In this document: one piece after another, positions 40,067-53,331 of the stretch
Layout of the letters: each line of letters begins with the position of its first letter
How positions within the stretch are numbered: the first letter of the stretch is position 1
Assembly (NCBI GenBank): GCA_023055505.1
Contig: JALIRH010000039.1
Span: 2,418,001-2,482,000 of the forward strand
Source: Callipepla californica brunnescens
Taxonomy: Eukaryota > Chordata > Aves > Galliformes > Odontophoridae
DNA length: 64,000 nt
Direction of reading: 5' to 3'
Position numbers and translations under genes: made by a program
Notes under the pieces: generated by a model
Seen by the model: the letters and a program-made list of their open reading frames with translations, nothing else
Database searches by the model: none
Told to the model about the DNA's origin: nothing

Positions 40067-40128
40067 TGATCTAAAGGCCACTGACGTCAATGAGAGTACT
40101 TCCATTGTCTTCAGTGGGCTTTGGATCA
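40067..40128. repeat. Ancient palindromic repeat (MITE-like)
   Basis: Arms 40067-40092 and 40102-40128 form a long imperfect inverted repeat. The left arm reads tgatctaaaggccactgacg plus tcaatg, and the right arm is its near complement, ending gggctttggatca. The motif 'aaagcccactgaagtcaatgg' facing its own complement is a widespread old vertebrate repeat, well known in turtles and crocodilians. I do not recall its catalogue name with certainty. Confidence 0.6.
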
Positions 40129-40889
40129 AGCCCTTGACAAACAGTTTCTCCCATAGGTCAGTCTGTAGAGTGCACGTTACTGCCAGCAGATTGTCCCTAG
40201 AACATTTCACTGTAGATTTACAGTCTTTATAAAATTTTTAAATGAAGTTCTATAGTTAGATTCATATGGTATATCATAAATTACAGCAGACTCTGCAAGC
40301 CTGGGTTTGAGAGCTTATTTTTTTTTCTTTTTCATTTGGCTCTCAGGGAACATATAGTTTTTTTCCACAAGAACTTTTCTCCAAATGCTAATTTTACCTG
40401 CTTTCTGCCATTTTCGCAACAGAATGTGTATGTTTCTCAAGGCTCAGCTCTCTGGGGAAAGTTTCTGACTGTGGCAGAGGTGGTGGTGTGAACAAGCAGA
40501 GGTCTACCATCACCATCCCAGTCCTGGTGGGTAGAATAAGCTGTTCTTTGGGTTCTCCTTTGATGACTAGTGGAAAGGAAAAGCAAGACAGAAGTTTCTG
40601 AGTATTCTCCTGTCTTAAGGTGTAGTTAAAGCTCAAGGATATACAGATTCGTATCTATCAGAGAAATGTCTTCCATCTGACCTCTGAGAGACAAACCCCT
40701 GCAGGAGGAATGACCTTCAAGCAGAGCCTTGTGCACACAAACACCAATTTAAACTGTACATCTGCAATTTTCACACTTCCCAAGGTGGCCAGGAAGCGTG
40801 ATACTAGGAGACAAGGGGACAGCCCTCAGGCACCCCAGTCCTGATTCAGATTTCCCATCACCAGAGCCTAAATTAAAGAATTTGAGTGG

Positions 40890-40970
40890 CATTACCTCGC
40901 CCATCTTCAAAGTGGGAGTAATAATTCCACAGTACCTCCTCAGAAATGCTGTGAGGCCGTGAACTCTGTC
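40890..40970 (+). mobile_element. MIR-type SINE 3' half
   Basis: The stretch 'cccatcttcaaagtgggagtaataattccacagtacctcctcagaaatgctgtgagg' follows the MIR consensus 'cctcatctgtaaaatggggataataatagtacctacctcatagggttgttgtgagg' over its length. The tRNA-derived head is not recognisable upstream. Confidence 0.7.
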
Positions 40971-42485
40971 TACACAGAGTAGTAGTGTTCAGTAGTAAAT
41001 GAAATCTGTTTTCACTTCTAAGGCTATGGCATAAATTACTATAGGCAGAAATCCAGCCTAGCAGGGAATGAATTGGATGGGGCCCACTCAGTTTCTTCCA
41101 CGTTTAGATTTGATTTTCATTGTTCTGTTTCATTAGCAGAATTTTCATGACTTTTTGTCGTTTTCTTTTTCTTCCCTGTTGTAATTTTTCCTTGCCAGCA
41201 GAGAGAATGGCCTCATAATTGTAAGCCAGTTTTTCCAAGCACCCACAAATATCTGAACAGTTTTTAGTGGACTCAGCATTTCCCTCTCTACTTCTCAAGC
41301 CTTGCATACATAGCAAAAGAGGATGAAGAAAATGTGTTGCTGCCTTTCTGCTCTCCAGCCATAATCTGGCCACTTTGCTGCCTGCTCAGAATGCATTTAA
41401 TTCTGCATTCCATGCCTTTAAGGGTCTGCTGATGAAAAACAGCACAGTTCCCCCCCAGTCAATGAGTCTGTGGCAACTGGCACTGCTGGTTTCCAGCGAC
41501 ATTAAAATCACCCTTCTTTCCACGTGTGTTTGGCCAGTTGGATGGTCCAAGACCTTCATGAAAACAGACATGAAGTGGGAAAGCCTTTATTTCCTCTACT
41601 CTCTGCTTTGTTCCTTTTTATTTTTAAGAAGTTATCATCTCTGCCCATGTCACTTCCACAAGCAGGAAAATGGGGGGAATGCCCAGGAAAAAACATCAGG
41701 GATATCAGAACGCTTCAGGTAACTTTTCCAGCTCTCCCCTTTGCCCTCCAAGTCCCTGGATCCCTCCTGGAGCCTGACTCTGCTCTTGGCCTCCTCCCAG
41801 TCACTGTGTCAGAGGCTGCCTTTATGCTGCAGATGAACAGATGTTTCACCACTGAGAGCTTCATCCTCTGACTCATGAAACAATTTGAAAGAAATTAACA
41901 GCGATAAATTTGCTTCAGATCCTATTTTTCCCCCAGTAGCAGAGTTTGTGACTGCATACGAGCGCTCCCACTGGAAAGAGAACTGGAGAGATAAAAATAG
42001 ATGAGACGAATGAAAGATTACAGGATGAAGTGATGGCCACTTACCAGCCGAACAGGATTCACTGCTCAAGGCTGACAAAGTCTCTGCTGAGTTTGGGGTT
42101 TAGCAGCAGAGAAACTGCTCCATAATTTTTGTTCAGCCAAGTTACTGGGAAGTAACACCTGGCCTCGTAGTATTTCCTTAGAGCCCTGAAAGAGTGGATG
42201 TTTGATGATAACCACTGCAGAAACCTCTCCAGGTGACATTGATCAACTTTCCGGGGCTGGATGACTGGGGCTTTGTGGAGCAAGTTGAGAATGGTGCAGT
42301 GGAAGCCAGTGCCTAACTCAGGCGTGGTGCCCCGTGCCTTCCCTGCCCCATCTCAGATGCCCTGAAACCATCACCCAGCTGTTTGCTGCAGGGAATTAGG
42401 GAAGGGCACATGGCAGGACATGATTCACCCATACCCCAACTTAGGATTTCCTCTGAAGTTTGCACGAAGCCCCTGTTTAGTCTCC

Positions 42486-42540
42486 ACTGTTGAGATAAGA
42501 AAACTCAGGCACATTCTTCAGTTAAGAATTCAGCCCCAGT
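42486..42540 (-). mobile_element. Probable MIR fragment, reverse orientation
   Basis: 'gttgagataagaaaactcaggcac' resembles the reverse-oriented MIR 'cagatgaggaaactgaggcac', and is followed by a degraded 'agttaag' step. Short, so uncertain. Confidence 0.45.
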
Positions 42541-44089
42541 CTCCAAGCCAGAAATAAAGTTCATTAGTCCTCCATCCACAGGGAGCCCTTTGCTTTCGTC
42601 TCATTTGAACTGCCATACGACAACCCCTGTCAAAGGCATCTCAAAAGAGGAGATCAATTTTATAGCGGTTTTACTCTTTGAAAGCATAAACAAGCCCTCC
42701 ATTAGGGACTATAATTTATCTGACTGTGACCACTGACTACAGGTCTTTGAAATATATCTAAATGGATCGCATGGAGCCAGAAAACTCAAGTATATATGGC
42801 ACACACATAACAAAGCTCTGCAAATCTGAAAATGCATAGTATCAGCAAGTGCTCTGGTTTTCTAGACTGATTTGTAGCTAGGTAGGCTTAGCTGAAGGCT
42901 GCGGTTTCTAAATTAGACATGGTTACCTAAAACTATTGGAAATTTGAATTGCATGTCAGATGTCTGGAATAAATGGACTCGAGAGACGTAAGAAAAAACA
43001 TGTGGCCTGGTATTTTTCTCATTTTTTATGTCTTTTGGAAACTGTTTAGATATCATCTGGGGCTTGTATAGTTTCTTTGTTTAGTAATTCTGAATTGAAA
43101 TTCTTTATGAAGCTTTGTTAATTAAAAGGTAAAAACCTGATTGTTGCACAGAGCCCTTCATCCTGAAAGATGCCTGTACGCTTTCCAAAAACATACTATA
43201 CTTTCCAAAGAAGTAAAACAACCTTTGAAAACCAAGGAGCACGGTTACGTTATTTACCTCAAATCCACCAACTTTAAATTCCAAAATGGACCATTATGGT
43301 CTGAGTCTCTTTCTAGCTGTGCCAGTAGCTGTCATATCTGAGCTCCTGCATGACTGCGAAGCTCCCCCCGAGGCCCTCGTAGTGAGGCTGACCCAGGGCT
43401 GCACATCTTTAGCAAGAACATCCGATGCAATTATGAAGATTACAAGCAATAGATTTCCTGCAAATTGCAGCCATCTCTGGGGTGAAATATGTCACCTGCT
43501 CCATAGCACACAGCTGCATCCTCCCACCACGTAAAACCAAACGGAGACATGAAGGCACCTTTCTGCAAGCAGAGCGACCTCAACTTCACTGAGTCGGGAA
43601 CAGTTTGAAATGCTTCCCACCACGGCACAATCTTTGTTCCTAAAAGAGAAGGAATTTTAGATTTACCACTCTTGGAGATGATGCACAGCTTTCTCATGCT
43701 CACATTGAGGTCTCTCACCTCCAGTTTCCATTGCCATAACCTTCATGTTACTGATTGCTTGTTTGAATTCAGCCCAACCACCTGACCACCCTTGCCTAGT
43801 AAGTGCCAGGAATAATGCAGATCTGTTTTGAAGCTTTTCTACTTTTTTGTTTTCTTTTGTTTTGTGTGTGTGTGCCTCATGACTGTTTCCAATGACCTCA
43901 AGGGTTCAGCCTCCTAATCTCAAAGGATGGGACACAACAAATGGTGGGACATGAAAATGGTTGGTAAAAACAGCTCACCCCAAAACACAGCTAATTTTGA
44001 CCTAATATTGTTCTACAAAGTCCCAGTGACTGAACTAAGAGACTTGATCTATACAGCTCTTAGCCTGGCAAGGGGACATGCTTTTGCAG

Positions 44090-44148
44090 GGGAGTAGTTA
44101 GATTAGCTGGCCTTCTGAAGGTCCCTTCCAACTCTATGGATTCTATGC
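44090..44148 (+). mobile_element. Short CR1 3' end
   Basis: Forward-oriented CR1 terminus: gattagctggccttctgaag, gtcccttccaactctatgga, ttctatg. Strongly 5'-truncated. Confidence 0.85.
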
Positions 44149-47100
44149 TAAGGCCTTGGTTGCAGCAAATGGCAAAAGAACAGCAATAATGATTTTTTGC
44201 TCTGTGTGATCTCTTCCTCTTTGAGTTTTCAAACACTGTGGAAAAGACAGAGAAACTACATGGGCTGTCCAGGCAAACCCTGAATCTCATTTCAACAAAA
44301 ACATGTGGTAGGTGGTACGGCTGAAGCTATGTTTTCTGAAAGCTTTAAACTACACCAGCTAAAGCATCTATAAATGTCACTGGAAAAAAAAAAAAAATAC
44401 TGCCTTTTATATTTGCTTCTTTTGCGGGTACAAAAGAATCTCCATCCAGCCTTAGCTTTTGGATATATATATAGGTCTGTGCAGATTTGGCAGGATGAAA
44501 CCACCATGGTTAAGAAAGGACAAACACTTTTGGAAGGGCTCTGACATCCCCCTCTTTCCCACTCCCAGCACACAGGCATGCCAAAAGACATTATGGTTTC
44601 TTTTAGACCCGCGTAATTAAATGAGTGATGAGGAATTTCTCACCAACATAAAACTGAATTATTTGCAGCTTAAAATAGAATGGTGCCTTTGTTATTAATT
44701 AATTTATTTATTTGGTAGGCAGCATGGCCAGGTTGTCAGCTGGTGTCAATCAGCCTGTTCTGGGATACCAGGTTTTGCTACCTGGGGACAATACCAGGAG
44801 CATCGGGACAGCATGGTCCAACCACAACAGGCCTGAGATTGGGAAGGCCTCCTTTGTGGTGACCAAAGGAGGCACAGTTTCTGTAATTCTCCTTTTTATT
44901 TTTGATGGGTTTCTGCGTTCTGACAGGAATCCTCACCCAGGGCATGGGGTGACCGTAGGGAAACCCACACAGATACTCTCTCCCAGTGCAACAGACAGTC
45001 TGGGCTCATGCTTGCCAAATGTTGAGAGCAGCAGCTCGATTTACGAGCCCCAGGAGCACACCACGCTCCATCTGATGAGCTGCACAGCAGAGGAGCCAGG
45101 GTTAGCTGAAACACTGCGAAAAAGCAGAGGCACCAATGGGGGCCAGGAGGGCCAGCTGGGTTCAGAGATGTACAGATGAAACCAAGTGCAGAATGGAAAA
45201 AAGAAAAAGTAGAAAACGAGAAAAAGGAACAAAATGGGGACTGGGGGCTACTTCCCTCATCTCCTTGATCTTTAGAGGTGAGAAACGTTGCTCACTCTGC
45301 ACTGCCTGGGGCTGGCAGAGCTCGCAGCAGGAGTAGTCCCTGCGTGAGTCAAGCGCAAAGGTGTGCAAGCAAGGGGAGGATGCTGGGGGAGGGGGCAAGA
45401 AAGCCATAGGGGAGGTAAATAAATAAGTACAGCAGCAAAAGAGAAATCCAGGAGGAGATGAGAAAAAGAGGAACTCGTCCACAGGGTGTCACTCTTGACC
45501 CACACTTGGGTCACACAGACGGGAGACTGCAGTTCCCCAAACGAGCCTCCAAAAAGGCAGAAACCTCCAAAAACCAAAGCAGCGCTGCCAGGCGAGCAGC
45601 TTGTACCCCCACCTGTCCTCCTGCTCCACTCTGCACTTTGCCTTGGCCTTTCCCAGGGGCAGAATTTGTTTGGGGAGCCTCCTACATGGAGATGGGAAGA
45701 AATCCCCACTAACAAACTTTTTCTCTGTTCTGTCCCAACTCTCTACCACCCAATCTTAGCCTATTTTAATTAATTCTGAAATTCCTCTGTCCTCCTATAC
45801 CATCAGCCTACCTTTTCTCCCTGGGAAGCCTCCTTTTTCCCAGGCCCTGTTTCCTGAAAGTTGTGACAGTACTGCTTTATAACAAGTCCCGAAGCAGCTT
45901 AATTTAAGTGCTGATAAGCTTCAGGTTGTTACTGCTTATTAGAAACAGCTTCCTCATATTGGTTGGATGGGTTCTTTAGTTAAGGAGATACCCTATGAAT
46001 TATCACCCTGTTTTCTCTATTGAGCTGCAGGCTCAATAAAGGTGGGCAGGAAGGTGAAACAAGGGCTGAGCCAGCTCAGGGAAGCCTGAAAGTGGAGTGC
46101 CCTGAACTGCTGCTGAGCTGATGGGTGTCTGTGCTGCTGTGCCAGCTGGAGAGGCAGTGTACACACCGGGCTCCCCATTGCCAGGCAGGGGGATGCAGTC
46201 AGCCATCGGGATCAGAGGGGGACATGGATGCTGGGGTCAGCAACGCAGCAGCCACAGCACAGGCTGCAACTTTTACAAAGCATCAGCAGAGCATGAATTA
46301 TGGCGTGACCTCCTGGCAAGTTTCCTGGAGCAGAGGACACACCAGCAAGAATGTGATCTCCTCTTCCAGGGCTGGTTGGGACAGGATTTGTGTGTAGTGT
46401 GTACAGCACATAATTCATCAGGCAATCATTTACATAGCATGAACTCAGCACTGCAGCACTCTGGCAGTCTGAAATATTCTGCTGGGGGCTTGCAGCTCGA
46501 TGGGAGCACTGCACAAGATAGATACATCCCAAAAGGGAATCTGTACTCTCATACAACTCCACGTTTTGCTTAGAGGAGGTGCACCCCAAAGCTCTACATC
46601 CATTAATCTCACCTGTCGGCAGCACCCTCGTTTCTGCAGTGACCTCACTGTTTTGCCTCAGGACAATGTTTTTAGGTGTGCTTGGTGTAATCTGCATGGT
46701 TTTCTTTCAGGCCATCTTCCTTAACGTGGCTGTCCCAAGCTTTTATGGAAACACCTGCAATATGTAAACGCGAAAGTATAAATCTCTGTAATGTGAAAAA
46801 AGCAGCTTCGTGAAGCCATAAAAGAATGCAGCCATGTGACTGCAAAACTTCATTTACAAGTATCTAAATATAGATCATAGCAAGCAGCAAACCCAGACTT
46901 CAATTTTAAAAGCGAGGGCACAGGGGAGAGTGCAGAGTCAGCACTTCTTAAATAAGAAGTTCTTCTCGTACTAATTCATTTACAGAGGCATCTTCTTTTG
47001 ACACAGCAAATTTGCATTACTGAATCCTGATCACAGAGACATAAAGATTTTTATGGCAGTCAGAAATAGCCTCCATGCAGGCACTGCTGCACCACTGCCG

Positions 47101-47529
47101 ACCTCTGCGCCCAGACAAGGGCATGCTGCACTTTGCACCAAGGGAGCTGCACAGGTTTTGCTCCTCCATGCTCTGGTATTTCCCTCCAGGGAGAGGTTCT
47201 GTTGTGCAAGAAAACCCTCTGCCCTGAGGGACCTGCTGCAAGAAGCACTGAATGCTCTCTGCAGTGGGCAATGCTGGATATTGAAAGGAACTGGAGAAGT
47301 TTGCTGTAATTACCAGTGAACAGAAATGCTTTTTAGCCTCTGGAATATTTCCCCAGACAATCTGACCTGCACAGAAGGGAAAACAAAGCACTCACTAGAA
47401 ACAGCTCTCAGAGTGAATACAGATTCTGTGTGGAAGGCAAAAGTACTCTGCTGAGACCATCTCATCCCATTTTGATTCCCTGGTTCCAGTCTGCACAAAC
47501 TGCTTTCCAGCACCAGCATCTGTCACGGT
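44149..47529. other. Non-coding block
   Basis: No transposon recognised. Overlapping frames are open on both strands at 46121-46697 (150 codons plus, 161 codons minus), a common chance outcome in GC-richer DNA. A purine-rich stretch lies at 45175-45240. Confidence 0.55.
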
Positions 47530-47600
47530 TTGTGAACACCTCTGGGGATACTGACTCCACCACCTCCTTGGCCATCCTGTGCTTGTGCCTGGCCACTCTT
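47530..47600 (-). mobile_element. Probable CR1 internal fragment
   Basis: The 'acctctggggatactgactccaccacctccttggccatcctgtgc' stretch matches the reverse-oriented CR1 block (dynamic counterpart at 7830-7870: 'cctccagggacagtgactccaccagctccttgg'). The terminal repeats are absent. Confidence 0.65.
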
Positions 47601-47907
47601 CAACTCCACCTGTACGTCCACCATTTAAGATTCTTAAGCTCCCCACACACCATTGCATGTCAATCTACTGCCATCCTCTTGGCTGCTCTTAAATGTTGTA
47701 CTAAACTTTTTCAAATCTTGCTTCCAGCCTCACAGTTTCCATAGAAATACATATTGAATTTAGGAGAAGTCAAATGCCCCTTGAAAATCACCGAAAACAT
47801 GGAAGACACAGTGGCAAGTGTCCTATCTCACCCACCCCGATAAAGCAGTGGAGCAGTTCTTTGGGGACCAGTGATATCCTGAATTTGAACAGGAACGAAG
47901 TCACGTT

Positions 47908-47975
47908 AGGATCACAGACTGGGTTGAGTTAAAAGGGACCTTTAAAGGTCACGCAGTCTGACTTCCCATTAGGAT
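47908..47975 (-). mobile_element. CR1 3' fragment
   Basis: Reverse-oriented: aggatcacagactgggttga, gttaaaagggacctttaaag, gtcacgcagtctgacttccc. It resembles the first 65 bases of an inverted CR1 end. It lies 300 bp from the fragment at 47530-47600. The two share orientation but are in the wrong order for one simple insertion, so they are probably separate copies. Confidence 0.65.
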
Positions 47976-49284
47976 TTGAGAGCCAAAACTCTGACAGCCT
48001 CAAAGTAGCCTTGTGAGTCTGTGGGAACTGCCTCCTGAACTGCAAGGACTGAGCCCAGCTCACAGCCAAGACCTGGATCGAGCTGCAAAAAAAGGAGATG
48101 TTTGGAGAAATAACTCCTCCTTGGGTAGGGATCACAATCCCAGCCATCCACCCACATTATTAAATAACACTTTTCACTCTTTCATTCTCTTTCACTGATT
48201 TGCTATTTGATAGATTTAATGAACGCTAACTGGCACTTGTTTTCAGCTAAATGCAGAAATACTGCTCTTTTTTTTTTCTGCATAAGAAAAATCAAGTCAC
48301 AACTGTCGTGTGATTGATGAGATGTATAGCAGGACATCATGGTATACTCTCAGATGAGGGCGTTCACCTGAGGCTTGATCGATGTGAGCAAATGGAGTCA
48401 GCACATTGGTGTGACCCTTAAGCAACGCAGAACAGCTGTGTTTTGATTGCCCCCATCAGATCCTCCAGTAGCCAACCTGAAGTTTTCCCTTGGAAAATTT
48501 AAGTTCGTACAGTCGTTTCCTTTTCTTTCAATTACAAAATCTAAAAAACAAAACAACAGCAACAAAAACTAACACAATCTGTTCTCCACAGTAAGCCACG
48601 TTCCATGCAGATTTTTATGAATACAGAATGCAGGCTCTTACTCATCTCTGGTGATAATGCACAGCTAATGCTAGTGACTATGTTGAAAAACACTGTTTCG
48701 TAGCTGAGAATTTTCTCTACCAAATAGTGTTATTGTGCTCTTTACATCTGATGTAGTTTCCATGGAAATAAGTAGGAGGCATTACTTTCAGAGTGATTTA
48801 GAAGAGTCAGCATGTGACCAAAACAGATTCACTGTGTCCGTGTGACACTGAGGCTTTAAACACCCGGCTGTATTAGCAGCAACTTACAACGCTCACGTCC
48901 ATCCTCACCAGCATTATGGTCACTTTCTGTCACAGCATTTGTCTACAAACTCCATGGGACAACCAGACATGGGGTAGGAAGAAGCAGAGGCCAACAGAAG
49001 GGAGGATGCATGCCAAGAACTATCCTGAGCATCAAGGCCGAATGACAGGAGAGAAAGCATCACTCCCTCCAACTAGAATGATGAACAGAGGGTGTCACAC
49101 CTCCTAAACCTCCATCACCAGGGGAAGATGTAGCTACTCATACTCTGAAGCCAGACTTCTCCCAGCTACACAGTGGTGACATATAAATTGCATATATATA
49201 CATATATATTTAACCAACAGTAGGCTAGTAACTATAAAACAAGTAACAACGTAATTATACTTACTCATACGTAAATTATACTTT

Positions 49285-49345
49285 ACTACTGCTTCCACTG
49301 GAGTCACTCTGTAATTGCAATAACTAGGGAAAACCAGCCCATTGT
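49285..49345 (+). repeat. Possible ancient interspersed repeat
   Basis: 'cttccactggagtcactctgtaattgcaataactagggaaaaccagccc' recalls an old vertebrate motif of the form 'caatggagttactcc... atttacac... gtaactgagagcagaat'. Weak match by eye. Confidence 0.25.
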
Positions 49346-51331
49346 TTTTGCCATGAGTAATTAATGCAGGTTACTGACATGACTGCTATCCAGGGCCAAC
49401 GCTAACATTGGCACCTAAATGTGTTATTCATCTCTCGTTTGTGGTTTCCCAGTAATGAAAGCTGTGCCTAACATTACATGTCCACAAGCACGGGAAATAA
49501 ATTGCACAAAACCCACCCGTGCTACTGAAAGGAAAACCCAAGGAGCAGATACCCACAGAGCGCTGTGATTTATTTCTCCTTATTTCTGATTTTGACCAAG
49601 GGGTAGAGCTGTCTCTCTCTTGCTCAGCAAGGCAGGTTGAGGATGAGCACCTCTGGTGTCCCTGGGGCTTCCTCTTGGACCTTTGGATGTGGTTTCCTTA
49701 TTGCTTCTCTCTAGTCACCATATGAATGCACAGCTGCAATGATCTTGAATGCCACAAAAGCTCAAGTCCCCTGACAATAATCGAGTGTCTGCTCATGCTT
49801 CTTAAGCAGCAGGATTTCATCCATGGCATGCTTCCTTTTACACTGTAGACTCCAGCCTTAGTGCCTTTCCACGTCTTCTTTTCATCACCGTATCTTAAGC
49901 CTCTGCCCAGATGGCTGTGGGCAGGTTGGGTGCCCCATCCAAATCCCACTTCACCCAACTCACTTTCATGGTAGACAAACAGCTGCCCCTGGGGGGAACA
50001 TCTCTTTCTTTTGGGGCTCTCTGCACTGGTGATTTCTTCCATCTATGTAACATTTCGGTCACATTCAACTCTGACCTACAAAAAACAAAAACCGGGTTTT
50101 TACAGCACCAGAAATTGGCAGCTTGTGGGTCATTTGCTCCTCATTTTGGGCATGGAAAAGCACAGGCAATAGATTCTTAGTGTTCACATTATTTCAGCTA
50201 TTGCATGTAAAAATGCTGTCAAGCAATCATATGTAACTTGGTGTTATTTTCTCAAACTAGAAGGGCACAAAATAGTTATAATGAATCTGTGAAATCTGGA
50301 ATGCATTGAAAACAAGGCTCAATAGTACAGCAGTGGGGTCAGACATTTCCACTCCTTTTCAGCACTTTTGGCATAGGGATGCACACCTCCTCCCACCTGG
50401 GCAATCAAAGGATGGCCATTGAGGCCAGGACAGCGTAGCAGGTGGGTATGGGAGCTGGAAAATCTAGCTCCTCAGGGATCTGCTCCTCATGGAGTAGAAC
50501 CTTCTCACAGCCCAACCTGTGTGCAGGAGCACAGGATGTACAGATCTGACCTCAGAGCTGCATTCAGGATATATATGGCTTTTTAAAACGACAGCTCCAA
50601 GAGCCATAATGAAACACAGTATGATTATTGTTGTACCAGAAGCCACCTGCACTAAGCTGTAGTCCCGCAAGTGAACCTTAGCTAGCTGAAACTTCTTGGC
50701 CTTTCAAAACAAAGCCTCATTAGTCTAATTTAGATGCATCAGCCAGACATTTGGTCTTCTTATCATTAGGAGGTGTTAACGGTAGCCTGCAGGCATCTTT
50801 CACCCCAGCGTGTTTCAGGTCCTACCTCGACGCCTGTACAAATGATAGCTCCACACTCTCACCTGTCTTTGCCACCTGTCCCAACATTTTCATGGGCACA
50901 AGACGAAGTTTTGTGCAATTCAGTCTTAGACCACTTTATTTCGAGTCTGGAAGAAAAAAGATGGTATATATCAGAACACAAAGGGATCTTCAAATTTAAA
51001 ATAACATTGTTTTCATGGCACTGGAGGCATCCCTTGCCATTACTGCCTCCTCCTATCCCCTGACAGAGGTCACCTGCCCCAAAGGTGCCCCACAGCCATG
51101 AGAGCACACCAAAACCATATTCTATTTCAGGCTAGAATTATGGATTTTGCTCTATACCATAATTTCCCATACCTGAGCCTTCAACACCCAATCTTTTCCT
51201 TACTTCCAGCATCCCCACATATTTCATTTTCTTTCCCCATCACATATTCATTGGATGCTGTACAAACAAGTGCAGATTTAAAGCGTCCCCGTAACATTTT
51301 ACTTATTCTGTGACTTAATAATAAAAAGAGC

Positions 51332-51395
51332 GCTGAATAGAAAGGCTAGAGTTCAATTTCTGAGCTCTATTGCCATTTGCAAGCTGCACTCTCCA
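51332..51395 (+). mobile_element. Possible MIR/CORE-SINE relic
   Basis: 'gctagagttcaatttctgagctctattgcc' is close to the B-box and core of MIR-type SINEs ('tgggttcaaatcccagctctgcca'). Only about 60 bases support it. Confidence 0.35.
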
Positions 51396-51708
51396 CAGCT
51401 CCTTGCATGAAATACAACCACCCATTCAGCTTTATGCTAGCTCCGGAGCAATAAAACTGTACTTTGCCAGAGGAATTTTAAATCGTACGACATCGATGCA
51501 GAGATCTTTAAAAAACAAATTTAGAAACATAAAAAGTGAGGATTGAAGTGAAACTTCTGGGCTTCACTAAACGAGTCTGCAAATTCTCCGTCCTTACAGA
51601 GAAAATGTTCATCCACTTTCAGCAGTGAAATGGGATACTGTTTTTGATGAAGACTTTTACTGAATTTGCCTAAAGGCCCTCAAAATGCAAAACCCGGTGA
51701 ATGAGATT

Positions 51709-51772
51709 AAAAAAACAAACAAAACAAAACAAAACAAAACAAAACAAAACAAAACAAAACAAAACAAAAACA
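51709..51772 (+). repeat. (AAAAC)n microsatellite
   Basis: About ten consecutive aaaac units with a slightly degenerate start (aaaaaaacaaac). Near-perfect, so probably young and length-variable. Confidence 0.97.
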
Positions 51773-51782
51773 ATGAAGTGGA

Positions 51783-51807
51783 AATTTTCACCATACTGGT
51801 GAAAATT
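51783..51807. other. 11-bp perfect inverted repeat beside (AAAAC)n
   Basis: aattttcacca, a 3-base loop (tac), then tggtgaaaatt. It lies 10 bp after the AAAAC microsatellite. Confidence 0.85.
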
Positions 51808-53331
51808 ATGCTCTCAGACTGCTCTATTCCCAACAGCGCTCCATGAACACCCCCATGTCTGGGTATCCCAGTGTACAGAGGAGGTTTCTTATTTGCAAGG
51901 TGTCATGATGCAATGCCCAGGGCAGGGAGCGAGTGCCTCCTGTGTCCCATTGTATGCCACTTGTCAGTCCTCCACTGAGTGCCCGTGTTCTCTGTGCTCC
52001 CTTTGTCTGCCTCATTGCCTTGGATTGGTGCTCCCTGGAGAACAGCCCATTCCCATGCCGTGCAGAACACCTCAGAGACTGCACCTGCGTTTCTAGGAGC
52101 AAAATTAAGCAATTACAAATTGTTACTCTCATTTTTGGCAATTTCACGCAGAAGTTCTGCTTTTCTTCAAAGCTAAAGGTCAATGATCAATTCGAAACTT
52201 AAGTTTTCCCCAAAATTATGGTCTGAGGAAACAATGCAGAGGCAGCAAGCCCAATTCTGTTCTCGGTAAAGCCTTTGCAAACCTGAAGAAACTCATTCAA
52301 TTTGCACAAAGTCTCTGCTTTCTAATTGCTTCTGGCTTTTTCCAGGACTGTTGCAAGGGATGTGGCTTTAGGACTGGTTTCAGTGTGTTTAGACAGCCCA
52401 TGAGGAGCTGTAGCCACCCTGCACAGTACATATGTATCTTCAGACAGGCAGTTATCTCTGTAACCCAACTTGGTTGATGATATACTGGAAGAGAAGACAC
52501 ACGTGGCTGATGGATGTAATCTTCACCTGCTCTGTAGGGTCATGTACACATTGCCTTCCCACTCAGATGAGCTGAGCTGGACACCAGCACTCATAGCCCT
52601 GGAATCATTTTGCCTGGAACTCAGAGTTACCCAAAGTCCTTTCAATACAGGGATTTGCGATGCATCAGATGATATGCTGATGTAAACCACCCTTGGTGAA
52701 GGCACTGTGGGCACAGCTACCTGCGAGAAACAGTATGAGATTAGCAAAGGGCAGATTTTACATTATGGTCATTGCTCTGTTTTTATTATTAAAAAGTGTC
52801 TTGAAAAATAAGATGTTTAGCTAAGCTTACTAATTCCTTGAAACTCAAATCATTTTAGCTGTCTAACCTTGTTCAGGATAATTATTTCTATCCATTATCC
52901 ATCATGCTAAAAAATGACAGCTCTGGGACAAGGAGGCTTTTCAAGCAAATGTTTTAAGACAGTGTTTTAGGTTGCAGGCACTGGCAAATGTTAATTAAAT
53001 TAGATAAACAATGACTCAGAGTGGCTGTGCTATACTGGAGAGAAAGAAGGGAGGTAATGGGGGAAGGAATTTGGCAGCTCAAAGGTCGAAGCAGCTTTTT
53101 TGGAACCAAGAATCTGTCCCTTGAGCAAGTATCTTGCCTGAATTCAGCAGGATCAAAAGAACTGGTGCCCTTTTACTTTTACACCTTCAGACAGCATTTA
53201 CGTGGGTTTGCACAACCTGCCAGGCCGTGTGCTGTGTGCTACCTGTCCAAGTGTCCTCCAGGGCCCCCTGCCAGCCTGTGCCATGCAGCCGCATCGTGGG
53301 ATGAACTCTGTCCTCTATTAAAGCATCTGGT

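Larger units (their letters stand above)
37401..44089. other. Non-coding block enriched in ancient repeat relics
   Basis: Between the two CR1 types lie the palindromic repeat at 40.1 kb and MIR-like pieces at 40.9 and 42.5 kb. Minus-strand frames at 39562-39888 and 41104-41373 are open but unrecognised. Confidence 0.55.
47976..53331. other. Non-coding block
   Basis: Contains the catatata run at 49.2 kb, the possible SINE relic at 51.3 kb, and the (AAAAC)n array with its adjacent inverted repeat. No exon recognised. Confidence 0.55.

Noticed and set aside
46121..46697. Overlapping 150-codon (plus) and 161-codon (minus) open frames
   Set aside because: Open on both strands at once, with Ser/Cys/His-rich composition typical of chance frames in GC-richer non-coding DNA.
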